Assembly (NCBI RefSeq): GCF_032362555.1 | Contig: NC_083507.1 | Coordinates: 2,669,001-2,733,000, forward strand | DNA from: Amyelois transitella | Taxonomy: Eukaryota; Arthropoda; Insecta; Lepidoptera; Pyralidae | Length of the DNA stretch: 64,000 nucleotides | Direction of reading: 5' to 3' | Part shown: in pieces, positions 1-11,231 of the stretch | Position numbering within the stretch: position 1 is the first letter of the stretch | Layout: each line of letters starts with the position of its first letter | Notes under the pieces: model-generated | What the model was told of the DNA's origin: nothing | Seen by the model: the letters and a program-made list of their open reading frames with translations, nothing else | The model's database searches: none | Position numbers and translations under genes: made by a program

Positions 1-234
1 TGTGTGATGATTTTAATCTTAAAATTTCGCATTCCTTCTACGATCTTTAGTTATTTTACCCCTAGCTTGTATACATAAAAAAAATATGGCACGTGTTTGT
101 AATTATAATACGCAATTAAAACATAAATTGTTATTCATTAATTGCTCTCATTGTTACGTCAATGTGTTTTGTAAAGCAAAAAGTCGTGACGTCATAGTTG
201 ACTTTGGTGCCAATTTAGCTGCATTGTAATTACT

Positions 235-430
235 ACATACGTACATATAACACGTCCTTATCCCTTACGGGGTAGATAGAGCCCATAGTCTTAATCTCAA
301 AGACTTCAAGCCCCTTTCTGTTAGATGGCTTAATGATAGAATCGAGATTCAGATAGTGCCAGGTTTATAGCCTATCACTTCAAAGATGAATTACAAGTTT
401 AGAAGCCTTTCCTTTGATTGTATTTTACGA
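235..430 (-). repeat. SINE-like repeat (CATA-tail family), diverged copy
   Basis: Reading the minus strand, this matches the family whose best copies lie at 14338-14601 and 62100-62335. Shared blocks are a CATA-type tail, CCCTTACGGGGTAGATAGAG, and GGCTTAATGATAGAATCGAG. It is diverged and lacks a clear 5' end. The family is abundant here and looks like a non-autonomous retroelement. Confidence 0.6.
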
Positions 431-866
431 TTAATATTACTTTTATTTGCCTATTGGTCAATTACCTACTATTACGTCTGCGCAACACAGAATACGATAC
501 GATATAAGTACGTACGTAACTTCTTGTACATATTCTTGAAAATTTGGTAACGTTATTACAACGCAAGTAGATCGATATAATTGTGAGCATTGATATAATT
601 ACAGATTGTACAAATTAAAAAACCTGTTTGTCCTTGGGCTTCTTTTTACACTCTTTAAACGGTTAGGGAACCTATTTTACGCCAATACATATGGTGAAAG
701 TTTAAAACAAGTGGCACTTTAAATTTAAGTTGACATTTCCATGTGTGATAATGAAAAAAAAAAACAGATAGTAAAGTCAGTCAAAGTAAAGGCATAAATT
801 TTAGATCCTACCTTTCATATGATGGGCTTGCAACCTGTCACCATATCAAAATCTCGATTCCATCGT

Positions 867-1157
867 CTAGATAACTTGGTCTTCGAGTATTATTACTGTC
901 TGAATATCATTGTAATTATATGGTCTTCTACGGTCTGTCCTGACATTGCCTTTATCAATCAGTGCCAGTTTAACCGTTACCCTCAAGCTTAGCTCCGAGG
1001 CAAATTGGATCAGCGCTCCAGTTGCGTCCAAGGCCTCCTTTATCAGCTTATTGGCATTTTGACGTAAGCCGAAGCCAACACGATGCAGGTATGGCAAGGG
1101 AAATAGAACAATTATGAAATTTTGCCGTACTAATTTGAATTTAGATGAACTTTTCAA
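867..1157 (-). other. Unrecognised open frame, possible exon
   Basis: A stop-free stretch of about 96 codons on the minus strand. It has no ATG at its upstream end (the first codon is TTG). The central part is more codon-like and GC-richer than its surroundings and encodes LIKEALDATGALIQFASEL. I recognise no family. No convincing acceptor was found, so it may be a chance frame or an exon of an unseen gene. Confidence 0.15.
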
Positions 1158-1805
1158 ATAAATGAAAATTAATGCGCTTGTTTTGGCTCGTGTAAAAATA
1201 TCTTCTTACGTTAGCTAGTGGACACGGGTCTCTGTAGAAAAATACAATGAATCCTATCGACAATACACTCATGGGCGATATGACCTACATTACTTAGACG
1301 TTGTAAAAACGAAGCGAATAAAATGTAAGGAACAATTTTTAGAATATGTCTGATGAAGCTTCGATAATCATAAGAAGGTTCTAGCTATTATCAAAATTGT
1401 TTAACACATAGCTCAGAGTTTCTCTGTCTAACCATCAGAAGTTTTTGTTAAGTTTCGCCTAATGGTAACCATTAGTGATTTCCTGTAGTCTGTTACGTTC
1501 TGGTAGGTATCTTCCACATTTCTGCAGAGTCAGTGGCTTCCTTATAATTTTCCTATTGAATAATCGCTTCTGATTAGTCTTAACATGCTATTACATTAGG
1601 CTTTATTGATAGTGAACAGTTAGATTTGAAATATCATGTACATATTATGCGTATGTTTAATATTTACATCATAAAAGAACTAAATTCGAACAAAATAAGT
1701 AACAAGTTGTTACGACTTGAAAGGATTTACAGAAATTTACGGAGACATTTTGTATTTTCGATTCTCATAAATATTGATGTTGACTATTTGAATGCGCTAA
1801 TCTCA

Positions 1806-1995
1806 ATCTGAAATTTTTTTTTGCGTTGAATAGACCATTTATCAAGGAAGGCTTAAGGCTATATAACATCACTATTAGGAGCGAAGAAATAATGGATAAT
1901 GTGGAAAAACGAGGGAAATAATTCATCCTTGAGGGCTTTAATGATGCCCAAAATAACTATTCCACGCGGACGAAATCGCGGGCACAGCTTGTATA
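1806..1995 (+). mobile_element. Helitron-like (Lep1-type) fragment
   Basis: Shares the blocks TTGCGTTGAATAGACCATTT, ATGATGCCCAAAATAACTAT and CGCGGACGAAATCGCGGGC with the fuller copies at 22917-23165 and 62678-62916. The 5' part is missing or diverged, and the 3' terminus reads GCTTGT instead of GCTAGT. This family resembles lepidopteran Lep1 Helitron-like elements; the assignment rests on remembered sequence features. Confidence 0.6.
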
Positions 1996-3434
1996 TTATA
2001 ATGGTAGAGGCGTCAATTTAAATAAAAACAGTACATATCTTAATGAGATTGTTGCACAAGAACAAGATCGTGATCGATTGCTCTTTGAATGGGTGTTTAG
2101 GTGTACAGCCATGCACGTGTCGACGGATTCCTATGTCGAAACATTTTGACATGGTGCGCTGACAGCCAGTGTACTTAAAAATTCCTATCGTGATATCGCT
2201 TTCATTGTCACGATTAAATATGAGTCATCTTTTGTTTTTGGTCAAAATTATGTCATAATTACTGTATGTCGTGATCTTAACTCGTGTGGTTTGAAACATT
2301 AAGTTCTAAGGCATTCGGCAGAAAAATTTGACCACTTCCAACATTTCATTTCTTCCTTTAAGCTTAGGGGGCAATTTTTACACAAGACTTCAATAACTGT
2401 TTTAGCATAATATTGAAAACTTATAAAAAAGGAAAATCCCATAGACATTAACAAAAATTTTTTAGAGCTTGTAACATGTATTTACACATAGGTTTTTCAT
2501 GGTGGACTCTAAGCTTAGAAACCAGCTGTCTAAAAATCGAAGTTTAACTTAATTACAATGCAGTAAGCCACAATGTTGGCGAGGACATACCCGTAAGTGT
2601 TATTTGCGTCGCCACATAACGGTGCCGAACAAGTAACCATTGAATCGTTGAAAGTATTGAAACTTCAGCTGAATAAATAGAGGCAACACATATAACCAAA
2701 ACCGGAATTTCACGATTCCTTGTTGAAACAAAAATATACGTACTAAGCGATATCAACATAAATACGTAAGTTCCAAAGATCCATTATTATCTGCCTAACC
2801 CATAAAAAACGCATAGAATGCTATAAACAATCGGAATCAAAGGTCGAAGAAAGAACTACAAGATATAAATATTTATTTGTAACGTGATCGATGTATAATT
2901 ACAAAGGTCGTTTTATTGTTTAATTGGCAAAAACTTAATGTTTGATATGTTTACGCGTTATATTGAAAATGGTGTCCAAAGGTCGGAGAAAAAGCCACTT
3001 AAGCAGTAATGAATGAAACAAACAAGAATTGGAAATACAAGACTGTGAGTAAGTATTCTACATTTTAATTAAGTATGACATTACTAGTACGATCGACGCA
3101 GTTTCAATTTGAGACTTATGTCCAGTGAGATACAAAACAATTTCCATTAAAGTAAATTGATACGTACTCATAAAACCGGATGCTTTAAATGAAAGGGCGT
3201 TATTAGAGCCATTAGAGATGAATGTTAACTGACAAGTTAATACATAATTTGGTGAAAAAAATCACACCTGAAAATGTTTCGAAGAGCACACAATACAATA
3301 GATAAGATAATATTCTATACACATACACACATAATAGGCTGGTTGACTGTTTTTAAGTTGGTCCTAAATAGTTTATTTTATACGTATCTATTTGTTATTA
3401 AGGCCAAAAAATTATTTCATTTTTGAAATATCTA
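1996..3434. other. Gene-free AT-rich stretch
   Basis: No open frame with recognisable similarity, no splice-consistent exon chain and no clear repeat was seen here. Confidence 0.4.
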
Positions 3435-3610
3435 TAAAGGAAAATATCGTGAGGAAACCTGCACATTCAGGCAACTGGATGTGTAACTATGGATCTAACA
3501 CGGATTAAATTCCACACCCCATTCAAGATTCATGGTCAAAGGCATACCTACCCCGGGCTCCTCTCGAAAGAGGTAAGGATGCAACTGGAACTAAAGCCAA
3601 AAGAGTTTTT
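3435..3610 (+). repeat. Dispersed repeat family 4 copy
   Basis: Contains the blocks GAGGAAACCTGCACATTCAG, ATGGTCAAAGGCATACC, CGGGCTCCTCTCGAAAGAGG and CTAAAGCCA. The same blocks recur in either orientation at about 19915, 30258, 41935, 49895 and 53140. It is a short interspersed repeat without coding capacity. Confidence 0.6.
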
Positions 3611-3944
3611 CTTCAATATTGCATTTTGCGTTGAACCTATTTACATTTCGAAGTGTGAAGATCTTTCAAAAAGAAAAGACCTTTCAGTACTATTTTAACC
3701 GACTCATGATCTTTTAAAATAAATATACGTTTTGGAAATATCACTGAACAACTGAGCAGTTTTAGAAGTAAAGGACGGTAAGGTGAGACTGGTCTAGAGA
3801 TAACAGAGATAAGCATTTTATTAAAAGAAAATGTGATAATTTTTTATTTAACAAATATTTTGATTTCTGTTAATATATTTTTTTAATTAAAATACTCAAT
3901 TTAGGTCATTATTGCCCAGATAATATTTTTTGTAATAAGGTGGA

Positions 3945-4387
3945 ATCTCGATAACTCGAATGTCAAAAGAAATGTTAAAAATTTCGAGTTATCGACTTAT
4001 CAAGAATTTCGAGACACAAAGGATTCAATTGCTAACATTTCGACTTAGAAAGGCGCTTAGAAATAATATTTTTCCTTAGTTTTATATTTATTACAAACAA
4101 TAGATTAGAAGATCATTCCTGCACATTCCTTTTGGATTTAATCTGGGCGTTCGGGCGATTCCAAGTAAGGAGTCATTATATTTTACCAACTTCGTCTATT
4201 TTTGAAGTATAGTATAAATATGTACCATTAACACCTCGCAGGGAAATAACGATTTTGTTCGAGTAACAAAGTCTAAATAATTCAAGATATTTTTGATTTA
4301 GGGGTTCAGCAGAAGGGAATAGCAATTTTTTCGACTTACTGAGTATAAAGACTTAACGAGGTTCGAGTAATAGAGATTCTACAGTAT
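3945..4387. mobile_element. pogo/Tigger-like MITE
   Basis: The left end reads GGAATCTCGATAACTCGAAT. The right end, reverse complemented, gives AGAATCTCTATTACTCGAAC, so the two termini are imperfect inverted repeats. Internal copies of TTTCGAGTTATCGA are typical of Tigger/pogo relics. There is no transposase frame, so it is a non-autonomous remnant. Exact boundaries and TA duplication are uncertain. Confidence 0.55.
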
Positions 4388-5070
4388 TATGTTCGATGGG
4401 TTGACCTTCCGAAATAAAAAAGTCACATGTTATTGAACTTGTCAACATCTGAAAAATAAACATTCCAAGCCGCTGAAACCAGCAGCCATAACTAATGAAA
4501 TCTACATAAAAATCGACTTAGTAGGTATATCTACATAACAAAGAAACATGAAGAATTTGCCTCAATTTAAATGATTGACAACTTGTGTAAGAGTTATTTA
4601 GTTGTGTTTCGATAAATTCCTATCTTTATGGTATTTCGTACAGAATAAACATGATGTCAGTCAGATATCTTGACCGTCACGATTTCTGATTATCAAAATG
4701 AAGTAGAACTAATCGTAAAAGATTATTCGTTTGATTGCAAAATATTTTCCAAAACCTGCCTGGTCTATATGGTATTTGCCATTGAAACTGTTTAGTTAAC
4801 GAAAAGGATGAAACATGTCTTTCCGACTGATTGTTCCAAAGCTAGTCTGACCACTTTTTATAATATTCGCAGTACATATTAACGCGTCCAACGTTCATCG
4901 GTGATTATCATTATCTTAAAGATCCTTGCCGTGTGAGTTATCTTATTTTGCTACAGATGACTCTTTCTGCAAGTTTCCTATAACAATGTTTATAGACCTC
5001 ACAATAATAGAGGTCAATGATATTAAGTTGAAAACCACTTGAATCTTTATGGCGTACTGGAAGTAGTACT

Positions 5071-5540
5071 TCAAACCCACTTGTCTGCACTTTCAACATC
5101 TTCACAATATTCCACCGCAAACAGTTGCGGCCTCTTTCGTGGAGAAAGTACATATAGCCTTGGCAAATCATTACAATAGTAGCATACTACAAAATCGCGC
5201 ATCATAAAAGTCGTTATCAGCGAAGCACCTGCGGAGGTAGACATTCTATAGTGAAAAGTCTGCGGCAGCGTCACGCACTGGAGAAAGTGTACTACAAAGC
5301 GTACCTGCGACTGGTCCCCAATTGGGTTGCGACCTCGAATATCAACGGCCAGGGGTCTTCTTTTTTCGTACGAAACCGTCCCGAACCGGTCGATGCCGTC
5401 TCGGACACGTCGAAGACCGATTAATTCGATGAAGCCGCATAAATTTAAGTGCCCTATGCTTAGAACTCGAATCTCCAATACCGTTGGCAGCCATCGAACG
5501 GACTGCGGCACTCCTGCCATAATTTACTTCTTGTCTTATC
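5071..5540 (-). other. Unrecognised GC-richer open frame (about 149 codons)
   Basis: An uninterrupted minus-strand frame starting at an ATG (5518-5520), in a stretch visibly GC-richer than its flanks. It includes the segment GFIELIGLRRVRDGIDRFG. Splice-like sites occur inside: a possible donor CAG/GTACGC near 5305, and a possible acceptor TTTCTCCAG just downstream of it. I recognise no family on either strand. It could be a genuine small gene, a diverged exon cluster or an old transposon coding region. Confidence 0.25.
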
Positions 5541-8242
5541 TCGAACCGAATTAACTAGTAAGCCATTATCGAGATAAATTCCGCAAGTATACCTGCATTT
5601 ACTTGTTGTTTTGTAATTAAGTCAACGGTTCTTATTAAAAACTAAAAATTGTTGAGTAAATTCAAAAGAGGATTAAAGACATCTTAATAAAAATACCTAA
5701 TTGGAAATTCTTAAGAATGACGGTTAAAAACTACCCTTGAATATTTGTCGACATACAATTGTATGCACTATTACGGTATGGTAAAGTTAATAACGGTCTG
5801 GCTATGTTCTGACTTGTGTTCCTTCTTTAGTAGAAGCGTAGTCTTTGCGAGCCGGGACGTTTGGTTTCTCCGGGTGACCAAACAGGATTCCTTTGATATT
5901 CATTGGAGTCAGAATGTGTATGTATTTGCTTTATTGTCCAGCAACTAGTAACCGACTCAAAGGTTCGCCTCATTGCTATAAGGCATTTGTAAGGGTTTAT
6001 TATGTTCTTTGAAGATTATACTTAAGAATATCCTTCATTTCAAGCATTAATAAAATCAGTGATTTGTATCGTAACGTAAATTCTGTTAAATTTCTTCCAA
6101 ACTTCTGAATAGAAACATTCAGAAAAATTCTTTTGCATAAACATACCTATTTGGCAGAAGGTATCTGTCTACTTCTTATATATAAAATTCTCGTGTCACA
6201 ATGTTCGTTCCCGTACTCCTCCGAAACGGCTTGATCGATTCTCAATGAATTTTGTAAGCATATTGAGAAGGTCTAAGAATCAGCCAACATCTATTTTTCA
6301 TACCCCTTAGTGATAAGGGTTGTTGAACCTTAACATTTTTTTTAAACTAGAAATTACTAAACAATAGTACAGATATTGATACAGATTTTGGTCTTCCAAA
6401 GAAATAATTTCTAATGTCAGAATTCAATCTGATATCTAAAATCGTTCTTATCGCGTATAGAATACACTTTCGAATTTTTTATTTTATAGCTATAAATCAC
6501 TATAATTTTATGGTGATGACTGCTCCGGTCAGATTTTAACTTTCTTCAACAATGAAAATTAGGAATCTATAGAAAGAAAGTTACTAAAGAGAAATTATTA
6601 TTTACATAATAAAACACGGAACGTATAACGGAAATTATGTGATCACAATAATAAAAGTGACATCATCAAAGAAAACTTCCAGTTCACTGATGATCATGTT
6701 TAAAATTATGTCAATAAACATGATAATGAATGCAAAGAACCAATTACTTTTTATCATAATCAATTTGATAATGTTTTATGTAAAGATATCGACAATTGCA
6801 ATTTAAGAAAATCCGACAATAGGTAGGTACATAATGCAAAAAATTAAGGAATTTTAATGCGGGATCAATGGGCAGGAAACCTGATGTGTCATTTGTTCCT
6901 TACCTGCATCCTTTAATAGACGATGTTTTTTATAATCCAAAAAGTGTTATTGGAATGCAACTCTTATGAGACTGAAAACTTTTCAATGCGACCACCACCT
7001 TTATGGGATATAATAAAACTTAACATGTTACTACCTAGTAGGAGTAAAATAGTGCTGTACTCAATCGTTCACCAAATCCCTCGGGAACGGTTCACATTAA
7101 ACAGCAATTAGATTATTTCTGAACTGTAACAGATCATCAATGGGTAGGTTGGTATTTATAAACAAATAGAAGTTCGATCGGTCCATATCTCGAAAATTTA
7201 CATTAAATGTTCGGAACTTTTTTTATTTCAAAATGAAATTATGTGTCGCATTGAAACTGCATATTACAAAATTTTATTTGGAGCATAAAAATTAAGCAGG
7301 CATAAAATGTTACATACGAATCTTACCTTGAATATTTCGGCAATCCTCGTAAATATTAAAGCTGACTTTTACGAAGTAAAATTTAAGTTAGAGCACAACA
7401 CAGTTTGATTAAAGATATTACAAGTTCATAGTCAATGGTTAATCCCAATAAACAATACTTGATAAGAATCAAAAAGGCTTTACGAAAAAAAAACATAAGT
7501 TCAACAATCTCAGCGGAATGCATGCATTTCGAGTCGGCGAAGTCACGAATGGATAAGTTTGAAACACACAAAGTTCGTTTGGTTATATCAATAAGTTTAC
7601 CACTTTATAGTTTTTGATATATTGAACAATTAAATTCACTTTCTTGTCACATAGTTGATGGAAGTTAGAACTTCTTTCGTTTATCTGTCACTTGCCGCGG
7701 AGCGCCACCAACCACAAGTCTGAACGCCACCACTGGTGAATCCAATATGGCGGTAACGGAACGAACGGAATTGAATCTACAAGTGGTTCAGTGAATGACC
7801 AAAACACGAGAACCAGTGAATGATGGATCATTCATTCGTTTATCAACAACGCGCGTAGCAACACTATCGTAGGGTTACACTTTACCAGTATATTTAGGTA
7901 GTACTTTCTATTGCAATTTAGTAAGTACTTGTGTACGATGGATGGATGGAAATATAATAATTATGTTCCAAATCATATTTTATTCAAAAAAATCTGTTAT
8001 AACAACATCAAAATTGTTTTGATTGTGAACAATAAAATTATTTGCAAAATTTAATTCAATTAAAATATATATTTTAGATAACGAGTATACTAACAATACA
8101 CATAATTACACATCTTTAGTTATGGCGACTAGTAAACCATACTTATAGCTTTAGATAAAAATATGTAAGTACGTACCTATTAAATGAAAAATAACTATGA
8201 ATATGGAAAAATCTAAAGGCATCCAACATTTGAATTTACATT
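5541..8242. other. Gene-poor region with one dispersed repeat
   Basis: Apart from the repeat at 6170-6310 there is no supportable gene. Around 7680-7880 the sequence is GC-richer and holds an ATGGCGGTAACGG that could be a short first exon with a donor. Nothing downstream confirms it. Confidence 0.35.
6170..6310 (+). repeat. Dispersed insect repeat (TATAAAATTCTCGTGTCACA type)
   Basis: Contains TATATAAAATTCTCGTGTCA and CTCCGAAACGGCTTGATCGA, a widespread moderately conserved insect repeat often found at ends of Helitron-like elements. Only one end is recognisable; no coding capacity. Confidence 0.5.
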
Positions 8243-9490
8243 TTATAGAAGCTCATCATGCAAGCTTGGAGGAGCCAAAGGATCATTAGAATAGAAGTCA
8301 TCACATTCGTAACGAACTGTGTTGTTTCGATAATAAAACACTAAATGCTGACCAAATCCAATAGGCCTAGGGTTTCTCTGATAATCGTCGTAGATGACGA
8401 CTACGGTAATATCGACCCATCCGTTACCACGCCGTACCCAATTATTAATACTGTCTTCAGACCTTCTCCAATCCGATAGTCGTATTTCTGGGACACCTAC
8501 GACTATACCCCTGTTCAGGGATCGTGGTTGAGGTGCAAAATTATATACTTCGCTAGGACCCCCGTTCTGATATGCAATCAAATGCCCATTCTCATCGTTA
8601 TTGTTATCAGGGCGATTTGTGTGTCTTCCCATTCTGTTTATGTTAGCCACAGCTGTGTCTGGAATACTGTTTGACTCTCCTCTAGGTGGGATACGGTTGA
8701 GAACATCAGGAGTGACACGAGCTGAAATCATTAGAGGGAGAATAGGATCGTTCGGAGATGAAGGGTTGAGATATGCGTACCGATAAACATCATCATTTGG
8801 CCGCCTTTCTGATACCAAACGACCTACAGAACCCAGAGCAATCAGGGCACTAGCGTAAACTAATATTTGTCCCGGAGTTCGGCTGTCGAAAGTACTAAAC
8901 ATAGGTGGAGTCTGTCTTCGCTTCCTACTTATTATGTTCATTATGCTTCTGCATGTTGTCCGTTTCTGGTCGAAAGAGTCCCGTATCTTTTTCATCTGAC
9001 TGCTAATATATTGGCCTATTTCATCTACTCTTAGTGGCGAACAAAAATGATCGTGCTTGGCTAAATCGTAACACCAGTAATATGAGCGACCATCATGTTT
9101 CTCACATGTACCGATACACTCATTGCCTAGGTGAGTGTAAGATTGGATATATTCCCATTCTTTGGTGTCGCAATAGTCGTTACTCTTTCCCCAATAGTTG
9201 TCACAAGTGTAGCCTGAGTAGCCTGAGTTCCAAGTACAAGGCGTTTTGCACGGTCCATTCTCCAGTGTGAAAGCTTTCTTGACCAAGCGTCTTCTGTGCT
9301 GGTTCGGGCTGCAATAATCTAACTTATTGTTACTATCTACTATGCAAGCATACTCATTTGTATATTTAGTGCAATTGCTTAAACATGTTTCATGACCACT
9401 GGTAAATGCTGTATACTCAGGAAATGGATATTCACATTTGATTGTTACTAAACACAACGCGATCAGCAGTAACTTTAATGAGAGAGCCAT
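8243..9490 (-). CDS. Secreted DNA/RNA non-specific endonuclease with Cys-repeat N-terminus
   Basis: Intronless frame of 415 codons; the ATG at 9488-9490 has an A at -3. Residues 1 to about 19 are a hydrophobic signal peptide. Three four-cysteine repeats follow: C36-x3-C40-x8-C49-x10-C60, C81-x3-C85-x10-C96-x10-C107 and C125-x3-C129-x10-C140-x9-C150. A basic RKRR site at 189-192 looks like a furin cleavage point. The C-terminus has the ENGHLIAYQNGG motif (G302, H303), QPRSLNR (N326) and a WRRSED helix (E345). This matches the DNA/RNA non-specific endonuclease family of EssD-like type, a beta-beta-alpha metal nuclease in which His is the general base and Asn binds metal. It would therefore cleave nucleic acid outside the cell. 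Family membership is recognised by motif; the Cys-repeat architecture and the idea that processing releases the nuclease are inference. Absence of introns could reflect retroposition or transfer from bacteria. Confidence 0.8.
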   Translation of the reverse strand: MALSLKLLLIALCLVTIKCEYPFPEYTAFTSGHETCLSNCTKYTNEYACIVDSNNKLDYCSPNQHRRRLVKKAFTLENGPCKTPCTWNSGYSGYTCDNYWGKSNDYCDTKEWEYIQSYTHLGNECIGTCEKHDGRSYYWCYDLAKHDHFCSPLRVDEIGQYISSQMKKIRDSFDQKRTTCRSIMNIISRKRRQTPPMFSTFDSRTPGQILVYASALIALGSVGRLVSERRPNDDVYRYAYLNPSSPNDPILPLMISARVTPDVLNRIPPRGESNSIPDTAVANINRMGRHTNRPDNNNDENGHLIAYQNGGPSEVYNFAPQPRSLNRGIVVGVPEIRLSDWRRSEDSINNWVRRGNGWVDITVVVIYDDYQRNPRPIGFGQHLVFYYRNNTVRYECDDFYSNDPLAPPSLHDELL

Positions 9491-9521
9491 GATTGGCGTC
9501 GAATAAAATTATGCGAATGAC

Positions 9522-9548
9522 ACTGAAGTTGTACTCATCTTATATATA
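9522..9548 (-). promoter_or_regulatory. Core promoter of the secreted nuclease gene (TATA plus initiator)
   Basis: On the minus strand TATATAAG (9539-9546) lies about 22 bases upstream of an arthropod initiator TCAGT (9522-9526), which is about 34 bases before the ATG. The spacing is slightly short for a canonical TATA-Inr pair. It is the only such pair near the gene. Confidence 0.5.
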
Positions 9549-9837
9549 ACTGTTATTGAAAGTAGGCACCTATTAATTTATAATTTTAATGTTACTGTCA
9601 CATAGGTCAATACGAATAATGTGATCATTTATCTACATAATATAAAAAATGAAGTGTATACTTAATAAGTTTGGACAATTTGCAGAAATAAGAATATATT
9701 TTCGTTTCTTACTTTCCTTGTTGAAGATTTTCTCTCTCATCTCTACATGTTCCTTTTCGCACTCTCCATATCAATGCTTGGGAGCTCTCAGGGTTGTTTA
9801 ATGTTGTCCAATCAAATAAGTTCAACTTAAATAGCGA

Positions 9838-9952
9838 TGAAGAGAGTTGTGACTGTGGATGAAGCAAAAGGAGTATGCAGGGATCTTGAAAAATGGCAAG
9901 ATGTACTCTACCTACTCGTTCGTGATAGAGGCGTGATTTTATGTATGAATAG
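9838..9952 (-). repeat. Dispersed repeat family 3 copy
   Basis: Shares GAAGAGAGTTGTGACTGTGG, GATGAAGC, GTATGCAGGGATC and a terminal AGGCGTGATTTTATGTATG with copies at 11797, 20512, 35035 and 38115. Non-coding short interspersed repeat. Confidence 0.55.
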
Positions 9953-10427
9953 GTAAAAGGCATAGGTCCGAATGTAACTAGTGAAAAGTCTAAATTTAGT
10001 CATTGCCAGTAACATTGATTGCGCTAAAGTAATAATAAATGTTATCTGTCGTATGAACTTGGCTTTATTAGTGATAATAAGTATGGTTCTCAGAAAATTG
10101 GATTGGAAGATTTTGTATAATTCTAGCTCCTGTCCGTTGGATTTGCTCTTGGTTTTTTCCGTTCCAAAAGATAAGAAAAGAATAAGACAAAACAATGTCA
10201 CAATGTTAACCCTGTGATTTTACCAATTTGTCTGATATGAAATATTATGCACTGTTGCCTATAACTGCGTTCGAAAATTGTAACTTGTTTCCGAGATATC
10301 CCCATTTATTTGTTACAGAAATTGTATCTATTTTTTATACTGTGTCATTTGTCCCGTATACATTTATTCCATTTATTTTTATTAAAAATTTTTATGACCT
10401 ACATTTGTTTATATTTTCCTGATCAAG

Positions 10428-10700
10428 CTGGTAGAGGGTGTGAAAGTACGGTGGGCTCAGGAGATAGCCGTGCCAACTCGCCTTGATTGGTGAATGGGAG
10501 GTGGCCCAGGTATGCCGGTAAGGCTAAAAGGGCAGGTCTATAAATCCATCATTAGGCCTGTCCTGTTGTATGGCAGCGAGACGTGGCCTGTGCTGCAGCG
10601 GCACAAGCAAAACCTGCGTATCACGGAAATAAACATGCTGCGTTGGATGTGTGGAGTATCACAAAAGATCATGGCTGGACGTCGCAAAAGATGACATGCG
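10428..10700 (+). pseudogene. RTE-type LINE reverse transcriptase C-terminal remnant
   Basis: The plus-strand translation contains GQVYKSIIRPVLLYGSETW and MLRWMCGVSQ, the conserved block after the RT domain in RTE-clade retrotransposons. The frame is broken by stops and frameshifts, and the rest of the element is absent. The downstream 10.7-10.9 kb looks like a decayed continuation. It is a 5'-truncated dead copy. Confidence 0.7.
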
Positions 10701-11231
10701 ATCCAATGAAATCCGAGGACGAAGAAAGCCGAATCAATCGGAAAGAAAAAAGTCGGAAGGAAGGCAGACCCCAAGCCCCGTAAACTTCTGTGGGGGGTCC
10801 AACCGAGAACACGCAGAGATGAGAGAGAGAGAAGTAGCCCAGATATCTCCTGGCACCGTGTGAGTTCATACGAAGTCAATATCATACCTCTTTCGCGGAG
10901 GTATTCTCGACACTACATCTTACCACATAACAAGTTCATTGGTTTAGTATCCTTAACCAATGGGCTTGCGGGGCTCTTGGACATTTTGGTCCTCCTCGAT
11001 TTGATTGTTATGTAATATGTTATTCAACAAAAAGGTTGAAATAATCCTACGTACCTTACCGTACCTTGACACCGTCGCCCAAGTATGTCATACACTTCAT
11101 AACAACCAATTTGTCAAATCGCTACATTCAAGTAAGAACAAAAGGTTAACTCATTAAAATCTTATCCAAATTATGAGTTGATATTAACACTCGAATTACA
11201 TTACAAACCCTTTTCGGCATAGCGGGTCAGG

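Noticed and set aside
8601-9270. Plus-strand open frames opposite the nuclease gene
   Set aside because: They are antisense shadows of the 415-codon gene.
10494-10885. Several overlapping open frames on both strands
   Set aside because: They are pieces of a decayed RTE-type LINE; only the GSETW-containing frame has meaning, and it is broken.
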